From: Dehalococcoidales bacterium
Lineage (GTDB): Bacteria; Chloroflexota; Dehalococcoidia; Dehalococcoidales; UBA5760
Reading direction: 5' to 3'
NCBI GenBank assembly: GCA_021161775.1
Contig: JAGGZY010000013.1
Location: 1-46,209 of the forward strand
Length of the DNA stretch: 46,209 nt
Shown here piece by piece: positions 33,810 to 42,327 of the stretch. Under the pieces are notes generated by a model, which made no database searches, was not told the origin of the DNA, and saw nothing but the letters and a program-made list of their open reading frames with translations. The translations under genes and the position numbers were made by a program. How positions within the stretch are numbered: the first letter of the stretch is position 1; the number at the start of each line of letters is the position of its first letter.

Positions 33810-35638
33810 AAATGGGAGGCAAAATGAAGAAGAGAGAGGTAAATTTAGGACGCACCGATGAAAATATTGCTGACCAATATCCTATTCCTCATCTTTGTGA
33901 GGCTCTCCAAAAGGATGCGGGACAGAACTCATGGGATGCGAGGGCAACTAAAAAAGGAAAAGCCTGGAAATCGGTGTTTAGGTATATTCCCCAATTAAAT
34001 AGCCTAACCATAGAGGACTTTGGAACCCTCGGAATGAATGCAAAGAGATGGAAAGAGTACCAAAGCTTGTGGGACACAGCCAAAGCTGAAAAACCAACAT
34101 TAGGAGCGCGTGGTCAAGGAAAGTTCTTATTTCATTACTATGCTAAAAATAAGCTTGTTCTGACTGAAAGTATTGACGAGGAGAAAAATTATCGTTTCTC
34201 GTTTGGCACTAGTGAAGAATATGATGATGAAAACAAAAAACTAGAGGATTTTATTCCCAATGCAAAACCGCTAGACCACCAAGGAACACGTATCTGGATT
34301 ATGGATTTAAAACAAGAACTCAGGGATGAACTACTCGACTCAAAGCGTTTTATGAATTATATCGCAGCAACTTGGTGGGAAATTATTAGGAACTGGAATG
34401 CTACCTTTATTGTTAACTTCGACGGCACTGACCACAAAGTAATGCTTCCTGAATTACCGGTTGCCGAAAAAGAAAGAGTATTCCCTAACGAAAAGATTAG
34501 TGACTTGGGTAAAGTAAAGAAGTTCGTACTACGTTATTGTAAAGACGAAGTACCCGAACTTCTTCGAGGTATAGCGGTGCAAAGAGGGGGAATGACAATA
34601 CTTAGGCTCCCTGTTTCCGCTGAGGAAACGATTAAAAATAAGATTTACGGATATTGTACTTTTGACGAAGATTTAGAAGAGCAATTAAAGGAGGTGGAAC
34701 TTCCAAATCACTTTGGTTTTAGCCCCAAAAAAGCTTGGAACCACGCCAGAGAGTATATAAGAAGGAAATCAGATGGGTTTGCTCAAGAGATTAGCCCAGT
34801 AAGGAAGAGAGAGATAACCCTACCCCAAGATTTGATAACAAGAGCAGTCCTCATCGTTAACAATCTAGTTAGAGAATACGCCCCGGAACTAGCTGCCGAG
34901 GTAACTGGCCCTGGCGGGGGTAAAAAGCCTGTTGAAAACCCGTACGGGAAAAGACCTCTATCGGATATAAGAATTGACACCTTTAGGGGTAATGCTAGGA
35001 AATTGGAATATGACGAATCACTTATAACAGAGTGCGAGCTTGTTAATGATACTGATAACGCCGCAAAACTACAGCTAAAGATAGAGGTTAGGCATGAAGA
35101 AGGTGACTTGAAGTTTAACCCGAGATATACAATCGTCCTTGATGGCAATAAGAGAGAAAGGATTGATATACCACTTGTTGACTTCCAAGAAAATATTGAC
35201 AAGCCCGGAGAATATAAGGCGACTGCTGTTTTAGAAAATGTAGAAGAAACAGAACCTCACACACGCTCATTTACCTTTTATTTGCATGAAGAGCCTCCGC
35301 CTTCAAGAGGAAGGGTATTCCTAAGCACCATGAGGTTTTTGTATGGCAAAGGTAAACCTTTTGAGAGAAGCAAGCAGTTACCATTAACAGATAAAGCGGT
35401 TCTCTACATTATTTTTGACCACCCTGATTTTGCACATGTGAGGGAGGCAGCAGGCTCCAAGAAAGCCCGGAAAGAAGAGATATTTCTTTACTCGATTAAG
35501 TGCGGTATAGATGAAGCTATACAGAAGTTGCTTGAATTTAGGTATAATGAAGGTCAGTTAGATACAGATGAGATACGGGTAATTAAAGATAAGTGCGATG
35601 CAATGTATTATGACGCAGTATCAAGTCCCATGGCATAA
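33806..35638 (+). CDS. GHKL-fold (HSP90/MutL/MORC-like) ATPase, putative defence protein
   Basis: The 610-residue protein has an N-terminal GHKL ATP-binding site. The N-box is DAGQNSWDARA (37-47, Asn41 for Mg2+, with Asp37 where MutL-type enzymes have Glu). The G1-like box is LTIEDFGTLGM (67-77), one residue longer between the glycines than DxGxG. The lid is LGARGQGKFLF (99-109). The middle (about 200-370) is alpha/beta; 410-500 looks strand-rich, possibly Ig-like (TIVLDGNKRERIDIP); the C-terminal 80 residues are helical. Bacterial MutL/MORC-like GHKL proteins have been described in restriction-related operons. An ATG at 33824 behind GGGAGG is an alternative start. No nuclease motif is evident. 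Confidence 0.75.
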   Translation: MKMGGKMKKREVNLGRTDENIADQYPIPHLCEALQKDAGQNSWDARATKKGKAWKSVFRYIPQLNSLTIEDFGTLGMNAKRWKEYQSLWDTAKAEKPTLGARGQGKFLFHYYAKNKLVLTESIDEEKNYRFSFGTSEEYDDENKKLEDFIPNAKPLDHQGTRIWIMDLKQELRDELLDSKRFMNYIAATWWEIIRNWNATFIVNFDGTDHKVMLPELPVAEKERVFPNEKISDLGKVKKFVLRYCKDEVPELLRGIAVQRGGMTILRLPVSAEETIKNKIYGYCTFDEDLEEQLKEVELPNHFGFSPKKAWNHAREYIRRKSDGFAQEISPVRKREITLPQDLITRAVLIVNNLVREYAPELAAEVTGPGGGKKPVENPYGKRPLSDIRIDTFRGNARKLEYDESLITECELVNDTDNAAKLQLKIEVRHEEGDLKFNPRYTIVLDGNKRERIDIPLVDFQENIDKPGEYKATAVLENVEETEPHTRSFTFYLHEEPPPSRGRVFLSTMRFLYGKGKPFERSKQLPLTDKAVLYIIFDHPDFAHVREAAGSKKARKEEIFLYSIKCGIDEAIQKLLEFRYNEGQLDTDEIRVIKDKCDAMYYDAVSSPMA

Positions 35639-35670
35639 CCCAAGAAAAATTGACAAAGGAATTTACGATT

Positions 35671-36246
35671 ATGGCAAAGAGGAAAAGGGAGAGCATAGTA
35701 AGAAGAGATACAATCCAGTGGGGCGGAAAGGACATAGAAGTTGATATATTTGATGCGAAGGTCATCCTAGGCAGTGGCGAAGAACTCGAAAGCATTGAGG
35801 AGTTGTTAATAGAAGAAGAAATAGAGAAGGCAGTCCAAGCTGGACTAAAACAGATAGACACCATTGCACAAAGATATCCCGATAAAGTGGAAAATATATG
35901 GTACTGCTATGAAGTAGGCAAAATACTTCAGTTTGTAGATACCAAGGGATTTACTGACAGGAAAGGACTTATCTGGCGCAGAATGGCATATGACCTTCGC
36001 CCAGACTTGTTTGGGGGCAAAAAGAAAAATCCTGAAGAGGCAAAAAGATACCCTGAGACCATGTATCATCTTGGCAAGCAGCCTCAAAAAGCCATTAAGA
36101 GAGCTTCTTTTGATCAGTGGTATGAAATACTAAAGTTTAAGGATGTTTATAAAGATAGAGACCTACTTGAACAGGTTCTTAATGTATGTGAACAGGGACT
36201 ATCTAGCGTTCAGTTACGTCAAAAAATTAAAGACCTCAGAGGGTAG
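35671..36246 (+). CDS. DUF1016/YhcG N-terminal-like protein, third gene of the cassette
   Basis: The roughly 191-residue protein starts at ATG 35671 (AAAGGA ten bases upstream; an upstream in-frame TTG has no site). The core reads WYCYEVGKILQFVDTKGF, then WRRMAYDLRPDLF, ETMYHLGKQPQ, SFDQWYEILKFKD, ending LSSVQLRQKIKDL. This order of helices (a tyrosine-rich first helix, a tail of the WSVRELRRQI type) resembles the N-terminal domain of DUF1016/YhcG proteins, which usually precedes a PD-(D/E)XK nuclease; that nuclease half is absent. It probably recognises DNA or a partner. It begins 32 bp after the ATPase and ends the cassette. The similarity is by eye and moderate. Confidence 0.6.
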   Translation: MAKRKRESIVRRDTIQWGGKDIEVDIFDAKVILGSGEELESIEELLIEEEIEKAVQAGLKQIDTIAQRYPDKVENIWYCYEVGKILQFVDTKGFTDRKGLIWRRMAYDLRPDLFGGKKKNPEEAKRYPETMYHLGKQPQKAIKRASFDQWYEILKFKDVYKDRDLLEQVLNVCEQGLSSVQLRQKIKDLRG

Positions 36247-36338
36247 CTCCCCTGCCGCTGACTAGCTCAATACTCTACATAAATAAAGAAAGCCAGACAT
36301 ATTTGCTAACGACATAGAAAACCTAGTAAAGTTAATTA

Positions 36339-37253
36339 GTGCAAGAGGTATTTAACCGATATATAAATTACCTGGAGGCAGAGCGAAACGCCTCACGCTA
36401 CACGGTGCGTAACTATACCCACGACCTGATGAACTTTTTTAGCTTTCTTAATGGCGAGGGGATTAGTTCACTAAATGAGGTAGACCGGCTTATCATTCGG
36501 GATTACCTCGCCTACCTGCTGGATGAGGGACTGGTTAAAGCCAGCATTGCCCGCAAATTATCGGCGATTCGTTCCTTCTACCGCTACCTGCTGAGGGAGA
36601 AGATAGTTTCCGTAAGCCCCGTCGCCAATACCTCATCCCCCAAACTGGACAAGCGATTGCCTATCTTTCTTACCCTGGATGAAGTGATGCGACTTCTGGA
36701 AGCCCCCGATTTAACTACCCCTCAGGGGCAGCGCGACCGGGCTCTACTTGAGCTACTCTACGCCTCCGGGCTCAGGGTAAGTGAGCTGGTCGGACTAAAT
36801 ATAGCTGGGGTTAATCTGAAGGATAAGGAGATACGGGTGCTGGGCAAAGGGGCTAAGGAACGGCTGGTGCTGATAGGGAACCCTGCTGCTATGGCGTTAA
36901 GGACCTATCTTAATCAGGGAAGGCTCAAGCTACTCGGTGAAAAAATTACCCCGGCCCTATTTATTAGCCGTGATGGGAAACGCCTCATCGCCCGCCGAGT
37001 AGAGAAGCTGGTGGGAAAATACCGCCGCCTAGCCGGTATCACCAAACGGGTTCACCCTCACACCCTGCGTCACACCTTTGCCACTCATCTCCTTGATGGC
37101 GGGGCTGATTTAAGGGTGGTGCAAGAGCTTTTAGGACACGCCAATCTAGCCTCCACCCAGATTTATACCCATGTTACCAAAACCCGAGCCCGAAAAGTCT
37201 ACCTCTCCGCTCACCCGATGGCTCAGGAGAAGACTAATGAACCTCAGGAATAG
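36339..37253 (+). CDS. Tyrosine recombinase XerC/XerD family
   Basis: The 304-residue recombinase starts at GTG 36339. An N-terminal SAM-like core-binding domain (1-90; YLEAERNASRYTVRNYTHDL) precedes a catalytic domain with Arg146 (YASGLRVSEL), Lys170, His241 and Arg244 (HPHTLRHTFATH), His267 (LLGHANL) and the nucleophile Tyr276 (STQIYTHVT). The length and motifs match XerC/XerD, which resolve chromosome dimers at dif. Its 3' end overlaps the aminopeptidase gene by 17 bp in a housekeeping run, so it is more likely the host Xer protein than the integrase of the adjoining cassette. XerC and XerD cannot be told apart by eye. Confidence 0.9.
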   Translation: MQEVFNRYINYLEAERNASRYTVRNYTHDLMNFFSFLNGEGISSLNEVDRLIIRDYLAYLLDEGLVKASIARKLSAIRSFYRYLLREKIVSVSPVANTSSPKLDKRLPIFLTLDEVMRLLEAPDLTTPQGQRDRALLELLYASGLRVSELVGLNIAGVNLKDKEIRVLGKGAKERLVLIGNPAAMALRTYLNQGRLKLLGEKITPALFISRDGKRLIARRVEKLVGKYRRLAGITKRVHPHTLRHTFATHLLDGGADLRVVQELLGHANLASTQIYTHVTKTRARKVYLSAHPMAQEKTNEPQE

Positions 37254-38310
37254 ACTGGAGAAGCTACGCCAGAGGCTAGCCGAAAAGGAGCTTGATGCTA
37301 TCCTCGTTTCACAAGCAGAGAATCGACGCTATCTCTCGGGATTCGACGGCTCAGACGGCTACCTGCTCATTACCCCCGAGGATGCTATTCTGGCTACTGA
37401 TAGCCGATATCTAGAGCAAGCCAGAAATCAGACCGACTATCAACTCTTTCCCGCAAATGGCACTATGAATAGCTGGCTAACTGAGCTACTAACCGGGCTA
37501 AATCTAAGGGGACTGGGATTTGAAACCGATATTAGCTTTTCCCTTTACCAGAGGTTATCTGATATACTAAATAGGGTATCACCCCAGACCCAGCTTATCC
37601 CGATAGAGGGATGGATAGAATCCCTGCGCAGTGTAAAAGAGGCTGCGGAGGTTAAGCTTATTACTCGGGCGGCGGCGATAAGTGATGCCGCTATCGAGCA
37701 TATTATGGATGCTATTCGTCCTGGGATGACCGAGCAAGCCGTTGCTTGGGAGATAGAGAAGTTCATGCGGGAGCAAGGTAGTGAGGCAATCCCCTTTGAG
37801 GTCATAGTCGCCTCAGGTACTAATTCCGCTCTGCCCCACGCCAGACCATCCCTAAAGCCTATCGGCGAAGGGGAGCCGATAATTATTGATATCGGAGCCA
37901 GGGTTAATGGCTACTGTAGCGACCTCAGTCGCACCCTGTATCTGGGTAGCCCCGATGAGACCTTCCGTCGGGTATATGATAGCGTACTCGGGGCACAGCT
38001 AACGGCGATAGCCACTGTTGAGGAGGGAATGACCGGAGGTGAAGCTGATAGTATGGCTAGGATAGTGATTGATGAGTCTGGCTATGGTAATGCCTTCAGT
38101 CACGCCTTGGGTCACGGTGTTGGTTTAGCAGTTCACGAGCTTCCCCGGTTGGGACCTAATTCGAAAGACAAACTGACTAACAATATGGTATTTACGATTG
38201 AACCAGGTATCTACCTTCCCGGATGGGGAGGGGTAAGACTTGAGGATTTAGTAATCATGGAGAAGGGTAAGATAAAGCTAATTTCAAAATCCAAAAGGAT
38301 GGGAGTCTAA
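37237..38310 (+). CDS. Xaa-Pro aminopeptidase (M24 family)
   Basis: The roughly 357-residue metallopeptidase removes N-terminal residues before proline. I use ATG 37237, seven bases after CAGGAGA and matching the family start NLRNRLEKLRQRLAEKELDA; the longer frame lies inside the recombinase gene. An N-terminal creatinase-like domain (to about 125) is followed by the pita-bread fold with ligands Asp and Asp in IIDIGARVNGYCSDLSRTL, His in HALGHGVGL, Glu in TIEPGIYLPG and Glu in GVRLEDLVI. It ends 1 bp before efp, a frequent neighbour. Confidence 0.93.
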   Translation: MNLRNRLEKLRQRLAEKELDAILVSQAENRRYLSGFDGSDGYLLITPEDAILATDSRYLEQARNQTDYQLFPANGTMNSWLTELLTGLNLRGLGFETDISFSLYQRLSDILNRVSPQTQLIPIEGWIESLRSVKEAAEVKLITRAAAISDAAIEHIMDAIRPGMTEQAVAWEIEKFMREQGSEAIPFEVIVASGTNSALPHARPSLKPIGEGEPIIIDIGARVNGYCSDLSRTLYLGSPDETFRRVYDSVLGAQLTAIATVEEGMTGGEADSMARIVIDESGYGNAFSHALGHGVGLAVHELPRLGPNSKDKLTNNMVFTIEPGIYLPGWGGVRLEDLVIMEKGKIKLISKSKRMGV

Positions 38311-38311
38311 T

Positions 38312-38869
38312 ATGCTGAGCAGCAGTGAGCTAAGAAAAGGGGTTACCATTGAATATGACGGTAAGTTGTATCAGGTTATTGACTATCAGCATATCAAGAT
38401 GAAGCGAACGGCACTGGCTCGGGTCAAGCTACGGGATGTCAGGGATGGGCATACCATTGAGCAAACCTTTCAGAATACCGAGAAGTTCGTTCGCGCCCGA
38501 CTGGACTACCGTGATATGCAATACCTGTACTGCGACGGCGATTTTTACTACTTTATGGATGAGGAAAACTACGAGCAACTCCCGCTAAGCAAAGAACAGT
38601 TAGGCGACGCTGTTAACTACCTGAAGGAGAATATGTCGCTACAGATAGCCAGTTATAAGGGGGAGCTAATTGGGGTAGAGATGCCACTGACTGTTGAGCT
38701 CAAGGTAGTTGAGACCGAGCCCGGTTTCCGAGGGAACACCGCCAACACAGCTACCAAACCAGCAACGCTAGAGACAGGGCTCACTATTCCGGTTCCCCTG
38801 TTCGTTAATAAGGGAAACACTATTAAGATTGACACCCGCAGTGGTAATTATCTGGAGAGGGTAAATTAA
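38312..38869 (+). CDS. efp: Elongation factor P with an atypical tip loop
   Basis: The 185-residue three-domain EF-P relieves ribosome stalling at polyproline. Domain I is at the start (SSELRKGVTIEYDGKLYQVI). Domains II and III are normal, ending in the signature NTANTATKPATLETGLTIPVP and IKIDTRSGNYLERV. The loop that enters the peptidyl-transferase centre normally reads KPGKGxA with the modified residue; here it is K29-M-K-R-T-A, one residue shorter and lacking PGKG. Whether Lys31 or Arg32 is modified, or neither, is not known. The gene lies 1 bp downstream of the aminopeptidase. Confidence 0.94.
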   Translation: MLSSSELRKGVTIEYDGKLYQVIDYQHIKMKRTALARVKLRDVRDGHTIEQTFQNTEKFVRARLDYRDMQYLYCDGDFYYFMDEENYEQLPLSKEQLGDAVNYLKENMSLQIASYKGELIGVEMPLTVELKVVETEPGFRGNTANTATKPATLETGLTIPVPLFVNKGNTIKIDTRSGNYLERVN

Positions 38870-38871
38870 TC

Positions 38872-39534
38872 TTGCTGAAAGCCGACCTTCACATTCATAC
38901 CGAATATTCCCCCGACAGTGATACCTCTTTAGAAAAGGTGATCGAGCGTTGTCAAGAGGTGGGGATAAACTGTATTGCCATATGTGACCACAACACCGCT
39001 GAAGGCGCCCTGAAGATGCAGCGTATCGCCCCGTTTAGGGTGATTGTTGCCGAAGAGATATTAACCCCCCACGGTGAGATTATGGGGATGTTTCTTAAGG
39101 AGACTATCCCCCGCGGGCTATCGGTTGAGGAGACTATCGCCTTAATCAAACAGCAGGGGGGACTGGTATCGGTCCCCCATCCCTTTGACACCATTCGGGT
39201 TAGCGCTTTAGACCCCAAGGTAACCAAGATTCTGGCTCAACAAGGAAAGCTAGACCTCATTGAGGTATTTAATGCCAAAAGCCTGTTTCCTCAGTACTCC
39301 GCCCGAGCCCGAAGATTTGCCCAGCGACATAACCTCCCCGGAAGTGCCGGGAGTGATGCCCATACTGCTGATGCCATCGGTAACGCCTATGTAGAGATGC
39401 CTGAATTCAGCGGTCGGGATAACTTCCTTGAGGCATTAGCTCAGGGCAGGGTGGTAGGGCATCGGTCAAGCCTATTTATCTATGCTAAAAATATACTAGT
39501 TAAGCTAAGAAAACAATATCAGACGGAAGGGTGA
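38872..39534 (+). CDS. PHP-domain metal-dependent phosphoesterase
   Basis: The 220-residue protein has the PHP motifs: ADLHIHTEYSPDS at the N-terminus (HxH), AICDHNTAEG, PHPFDTIR and a late GSDAHTAD. Together these bind two or three metal ions. Related TrpH/YciV-type proteins hydrolyse 3',5'-nucleotide phosphates or RNA 5' ends; histidinol phosphatases and polymerase-associated PHP domains are longer or different. The start is TTG 38872 with GGAGAGG 11 bases upstream. The gene begins 2 bp after efp and 3 bp before the PurN-like gene. Confidence 0.85.
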   Translation: MLKADLHIHTEYSPDSDTSLEKVIERCQEVGINCIAICDHNTAEGALKMQRIAPFRVIVAEEILTPHGEIMGMFLKETIPRGLSVEETIALIKQQGGLVSVPHPFDTIRVSALDPKVTKILAQQGKLDLIEVFNAKSLFPQYSARARRFAQRHNLPGSAGSDAHTADAIGNAYVEMPEFSGRDNFLEALAQGRVVGHRSSLFIYAKNILVKLRKQYQTEG

Positions 39535-39537
39535 GCC

Positions 39538-40359
39538 TTGTATCAATTAGGTTGGTTCTCCACCGGTCGGGACAACGCCTCAAGCGACCTCTTGCGAGCC
39601 GCAAACAGCAGTATCCAGCGAGGTGAGCTTAAGGCAGAGATAGCCTTCGTTTTTAGTAATCGTGAACCTGGCGAGTCCCCGACCAGTGATATGTTCTTCG
39701 AACTGGTCAAGAGCTATCACCTCCCCCTTATCTGCTACTCCTATCGAAAATTTAAAGCCAGCCGACAAAGCCAGGCTACAGGAATTAAAGATACCCTGCC
39801 CCAATGGCGGCAGGAATATGACCGCGAGGTGATGAAACGACTGGAGAACTTTCACCCTGATCTGGGCGTTCTTGCCGGCTATATGCTCATCGTCGGTAAG
39901 GAGATGTGCCAGAGGTATAATATGATTAACCTCCACCCCGCCGCCCCCGGCGGACCAACCGGAAGCTGGCAGGAGGTAATCTGGCAGTTGATGGAAGCTA
40001 ACGCCCTAGAGACCGGGGTGATGATGCACCTGGTAACACCCCAACTAGACAAGGGCCCCCCGGTAACCTATTGTACCTTCCCAATTAGGGGGCGGTCCTT
40101 TGATAAATACTGGCAAGAAATAGCAGGGTACTCCATAGAGACAATTAAAGAAGGGCAGGGTGAGAATAACCCCTTATTCAAGCTCATCCGAGAGCAGGGA
40201 TTAATCCGGGAATTCCCTCTGATAATCGCCACCCTCAAAGCCTTTAGCCAGCATAAGGTCAGGATAGCCGGGGCTAAGATTACTGACTCTGAGGGCAGAC
40301 CAATTAGCGGTTATGACCTGACTAGTGATATAAATAGAATAGTAAATAAGGTGAGGTAG
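39538..40359 (+). CDS. PurN-like formyltransferase family protein of unknown substrate
   Basis: The 273-residue protein resembles phosphoribosylglycinamide formyltransferase and related 10-formyl-tetrahydrofolate enzymes. Asn131 and His133 in MINLHPAAPGGPTGSW and Asp171 in QLDKGPPV occupy the places of the catalytic Asn, His and Asp of PurN. VLAGYMLIVGKEMCQRY precedes them as in the family. The N-terminus lacks the usual glycine-rich GSGSN motif, having FSTGRDNASSDLLRA, and the protein is longer than PurN (about 200), so the substrate may differ. The start is TTG 39538. It belongs to a tight four-gene set with PHP, HAD and PfkB genes. Confidence 0.75.
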   Translation: MYQLGWFSTGRDNASSDLLRAANSSIQRGELKAEIAFVFSNREPGESPTSDMFFELVKSYHLPLICYSYRKFKASRQSQATGIKDTLPQWRQEYDREVMKRLENFHPDLGVLAGYMLIVGKEMCQRYNMINLHPAAPGGPTGSWQEVIWQLMEANALETGVMMHLVTPQLDKGPPVTYCTFPIRGRSFDKYWQEIAGYSIETIKEGQGENNPLFKLIREQGLIREFPLIIATLKAFSQHKVRIAGAKITDSEGRPISGYDLTSDINRIVNKVR

Positions 40360-41352
40360 ATGAATAGTTTTATATGTTTTGACCTGGAAGGCCCATTATC
40401 CCCACAGGATAACGCCTATGAACTGATGAAGCTCTTCCCTAACGGGGACAAGGTGTTTGAGGTCCTCAGCCGCTATGATGACCTACTGACCCTGGAGAAA
40501 AGGGAGGACTATGAGCCCGGGGATACCCTGATGCTGATAATCCCCTTCCTCATCGGGCATCATATCTCCGAAAGCGACCTCATTAACCTTGCCCGAGAAG
40601 CTAGTCTGACCAATGGCGCCCTAAAGCTAATCTCCGACCTCCAGCTAAACCGATGGAAGGTATTCTGTATTACTACTGCCTACCAGCAATACGCCCTTCA
40701 CTTGACCAACAAACTGGATATCTACGCTCATAATGTCGCCAGCACCCCGCTACCGCTGGATAAACTACACCTGACCCTATCGGAACCAGAACTAGCCCTC
40801 CTTCAGCAGGTGGAAAAGGATATCCTGACTATGATGCCGATTACCGACGACGCTAGAATCAAGCAGGATTTAGACTCCTTCTTTAGAGAAAGGCTACCGG
40901 CGACCAATCTGGGTAGGGCGATACAGGAGATAAAGCCGGTAGGGGGACAGCGAAAACTGGATGCCTTGAACCAATTTACCCAGAAAAATGACCAACCCCT
41001 GTCCAACTGGGTAGTCGTCGGGGATAGCATTACCGATTTCAAGATGCTACAAGCCGTAGATGACGCTGGGGGATTAGCCATCGCCTTTAATGCTAACCAG
41101 TATGCCCTGCCTCACGCCACTATAGGTCTGGCATCTAAATCAATCTATAACCTGAGTCGGGTGCTGAAGGTCTGGCAGAAGACAAAGCGCCAGGGGGTGG
41201 AGAAATTGGTCCGTAAAGAGGAGCAGCACGGCGGTTCTGAAGACAACGGCTATTTTCACTGGTTATCGGGCAGGAAAGACCTAAGCGATGTCATCCAGAT
41301 TCATCAACGAATGAGGAAACTGGTTAGAGAAGATGCCGCCAAACTGGGATGA
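40360..41352 (+). CDS. HAD-superfamily protein (COG4030-like)
   Basis: The 330-residue protein has a HAD nucleophile motif FDLEGPLSPQDNAYEL (Asp8), with Glu10 where phosphatases usually have Asp, then CITTAYQQYA (motif II Thr region) and VVGDSITDFKML (motif IV acids). This set resembles an uncharacterised, mainly archaeal HAD group (COG4030). Asp-to-Glu at the second position is family-specific in my recollection, so phosphatase activity is probable but unproven. The start immediately follows the PurN-like stop. A C-terminal extension of about 70 residues (YFHWLSGRKDLSDVIQ) is not typical HAD. Confidence 0.72.
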   Translation: MNSFICFDLEGPLSPQDNAYELMKLFPNGDKVFEVLSRYDDLLTLEKREDYEPGDTLMLIIPFLIGHHISESDLINLAREASLTNGALKLISDLQLNRWKVFCITTAYQQYALHLTNKLDIYAHNVASTPLPLDKLHLTLSEPELALLQQVEKDILTMMPITDDARIKQDLDSFFRERLPATNLGRAIQEIKPVGGQRKLDALNQFTQKNDQPLSNWVVVGDSITDFKMLQAVDDAGGLAIAFNANQYALPHATIGLASKSIYNLSRVLKVWQKTKRQGVEKLVRKEEQHGGSEDNGYFHWLSGRKDLSDVIQIHQRMRKLVREDAAKLG

Positions 41353-41355
41353 TCT

Positions 41356-42327
41356 ATGAATAACCTTGAAGTAGTCGGGCTAGGGGCACTAAACATTGAC
41401 CATCTGTATCAGGTAGAGCATATCCTCAGTGATGGAGAGACAGTAACAAGCCAGACCCAATCCTTTCCCGGAGGGTCGGCAGCCAACACCATTTATGGCT
41501 TAGCCAAGCTGGGAATAAGTACCGGCTTTAGCGGTATGGTGGGTGACGATGACGACGGCAGGATGTTAATTAAAGACCTCCAGCAGGTTGGCGTGGATAC
41601 CAATCAAGTAAGGATAACCCCTAATGCCAAGACTGGCTCGGTATTATGCCTCAGCGATAGGCTAAAACGCTGCCTCTACGTTACCTCCGGGGCGAATAGC
41701 TGGCTAACCAGCGACGACCTGGATTTAGGCTATATCAATCAGGCAACAATGCTCCATATATCATCATTCGTTGATGATAAGCAATTTAGCCTGCTGCGGA
41801 GCTTAATAGACAAGCTGAATCCTTCTATCCGACTCAGCTTTACCCCCGGGGAGCTATATGCTAAAAAGGGGCTAAGGGCGCTCGCCCCGATACTGCACCG
41901 AACCGATATCCTGTTTATTAACCATCAGGAACTACACCAGCTAACCGGACGAGATACTATTGCTGGGGCTGAAAGTTGTCTTAAGCAGGGCAGTAAGCTC
42001 GTGGTGGTTACCCTAGGGGGAGATACAAGGCTAAAGATAGCCAACCAAGTAGTTACCACCACCTATTATATTAAGGATGTTAACCACCACTATGTCGCCA
42101 GGTCTATCCCTCAACCAATAATCCCACTAGATACCACCGGGGCTGGTGATGCCTTTGCCACTGGATTTCTCTACGGCATAATTAAGGGGAAAGGGATTAA
42201 GGAATGTGGCCGGCTGGGTGATACAGTAGCCCAGCTATCCATCAGGCAACTAGGGGCAAGGCCAGGCTTACCCACTCTAAGCTCGCTAGCGCAATACTAT
42301 CAGCAGCGTTTTTCCGAGCCGCTATAG
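41356..42327 (+). CDS. PfkB/ribokinase-family sugar or nucleoside kinase
   Basis: The 323-residue PfkB kinase carries the N-terminal signature PGGSAANTIYGLAKLG (38-53) and the C-terminal anion-hole motif DTTGAGDAFATGFLYG (259-274), with catalytic Asp265. The substrate lid begins near residue 15. Members phosphorylate sugars, nucleosides or hydroxymethyl-pyrimidines; the target is not readable here. It ends the four-gene set and its stop abuts the clpP stop on the other strand without a gap. Confidence 0.9.
   Translation: MNNLEVVGLGALNIDHLYQVEHILSDGETVTSQTQSFPGGSAANTIYGLAKLGISTGFSGMVGDDDDGRMLIKDLQQVGVDTNQVRITPNAKTGSVLCLSDRLKRCLYVTSGANSWLTSDDLDLGYINQATMLHISSFVDDKQFSLLRSLIDKLNPSIRLSFTPGELYAKKGLRALAPILHRTDILFINHQELHQLTGRDTIAGAESCLKQGSKLVVVTLGGDTRLKIANQVVTTTYYIKDVNHHYVARSIPQPIIPLDTTGAGDAFATGFLYGIIKGKGIKECGRLGDTVAQLSIRQLGARPGLPTLSSLAQYYQQRFSEPL

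Noticed and set aside
36339-37253. Xer-type recombinase as the integrase of the GHKL cassette
   Set aside because: It overlaps and is co-oriented with the aminopeptidase-efp housekeeping run and matches XerC/XerD in length and motifs. No att-like repeats were seen at the edges of 33379-36338, so a host role is more likely.
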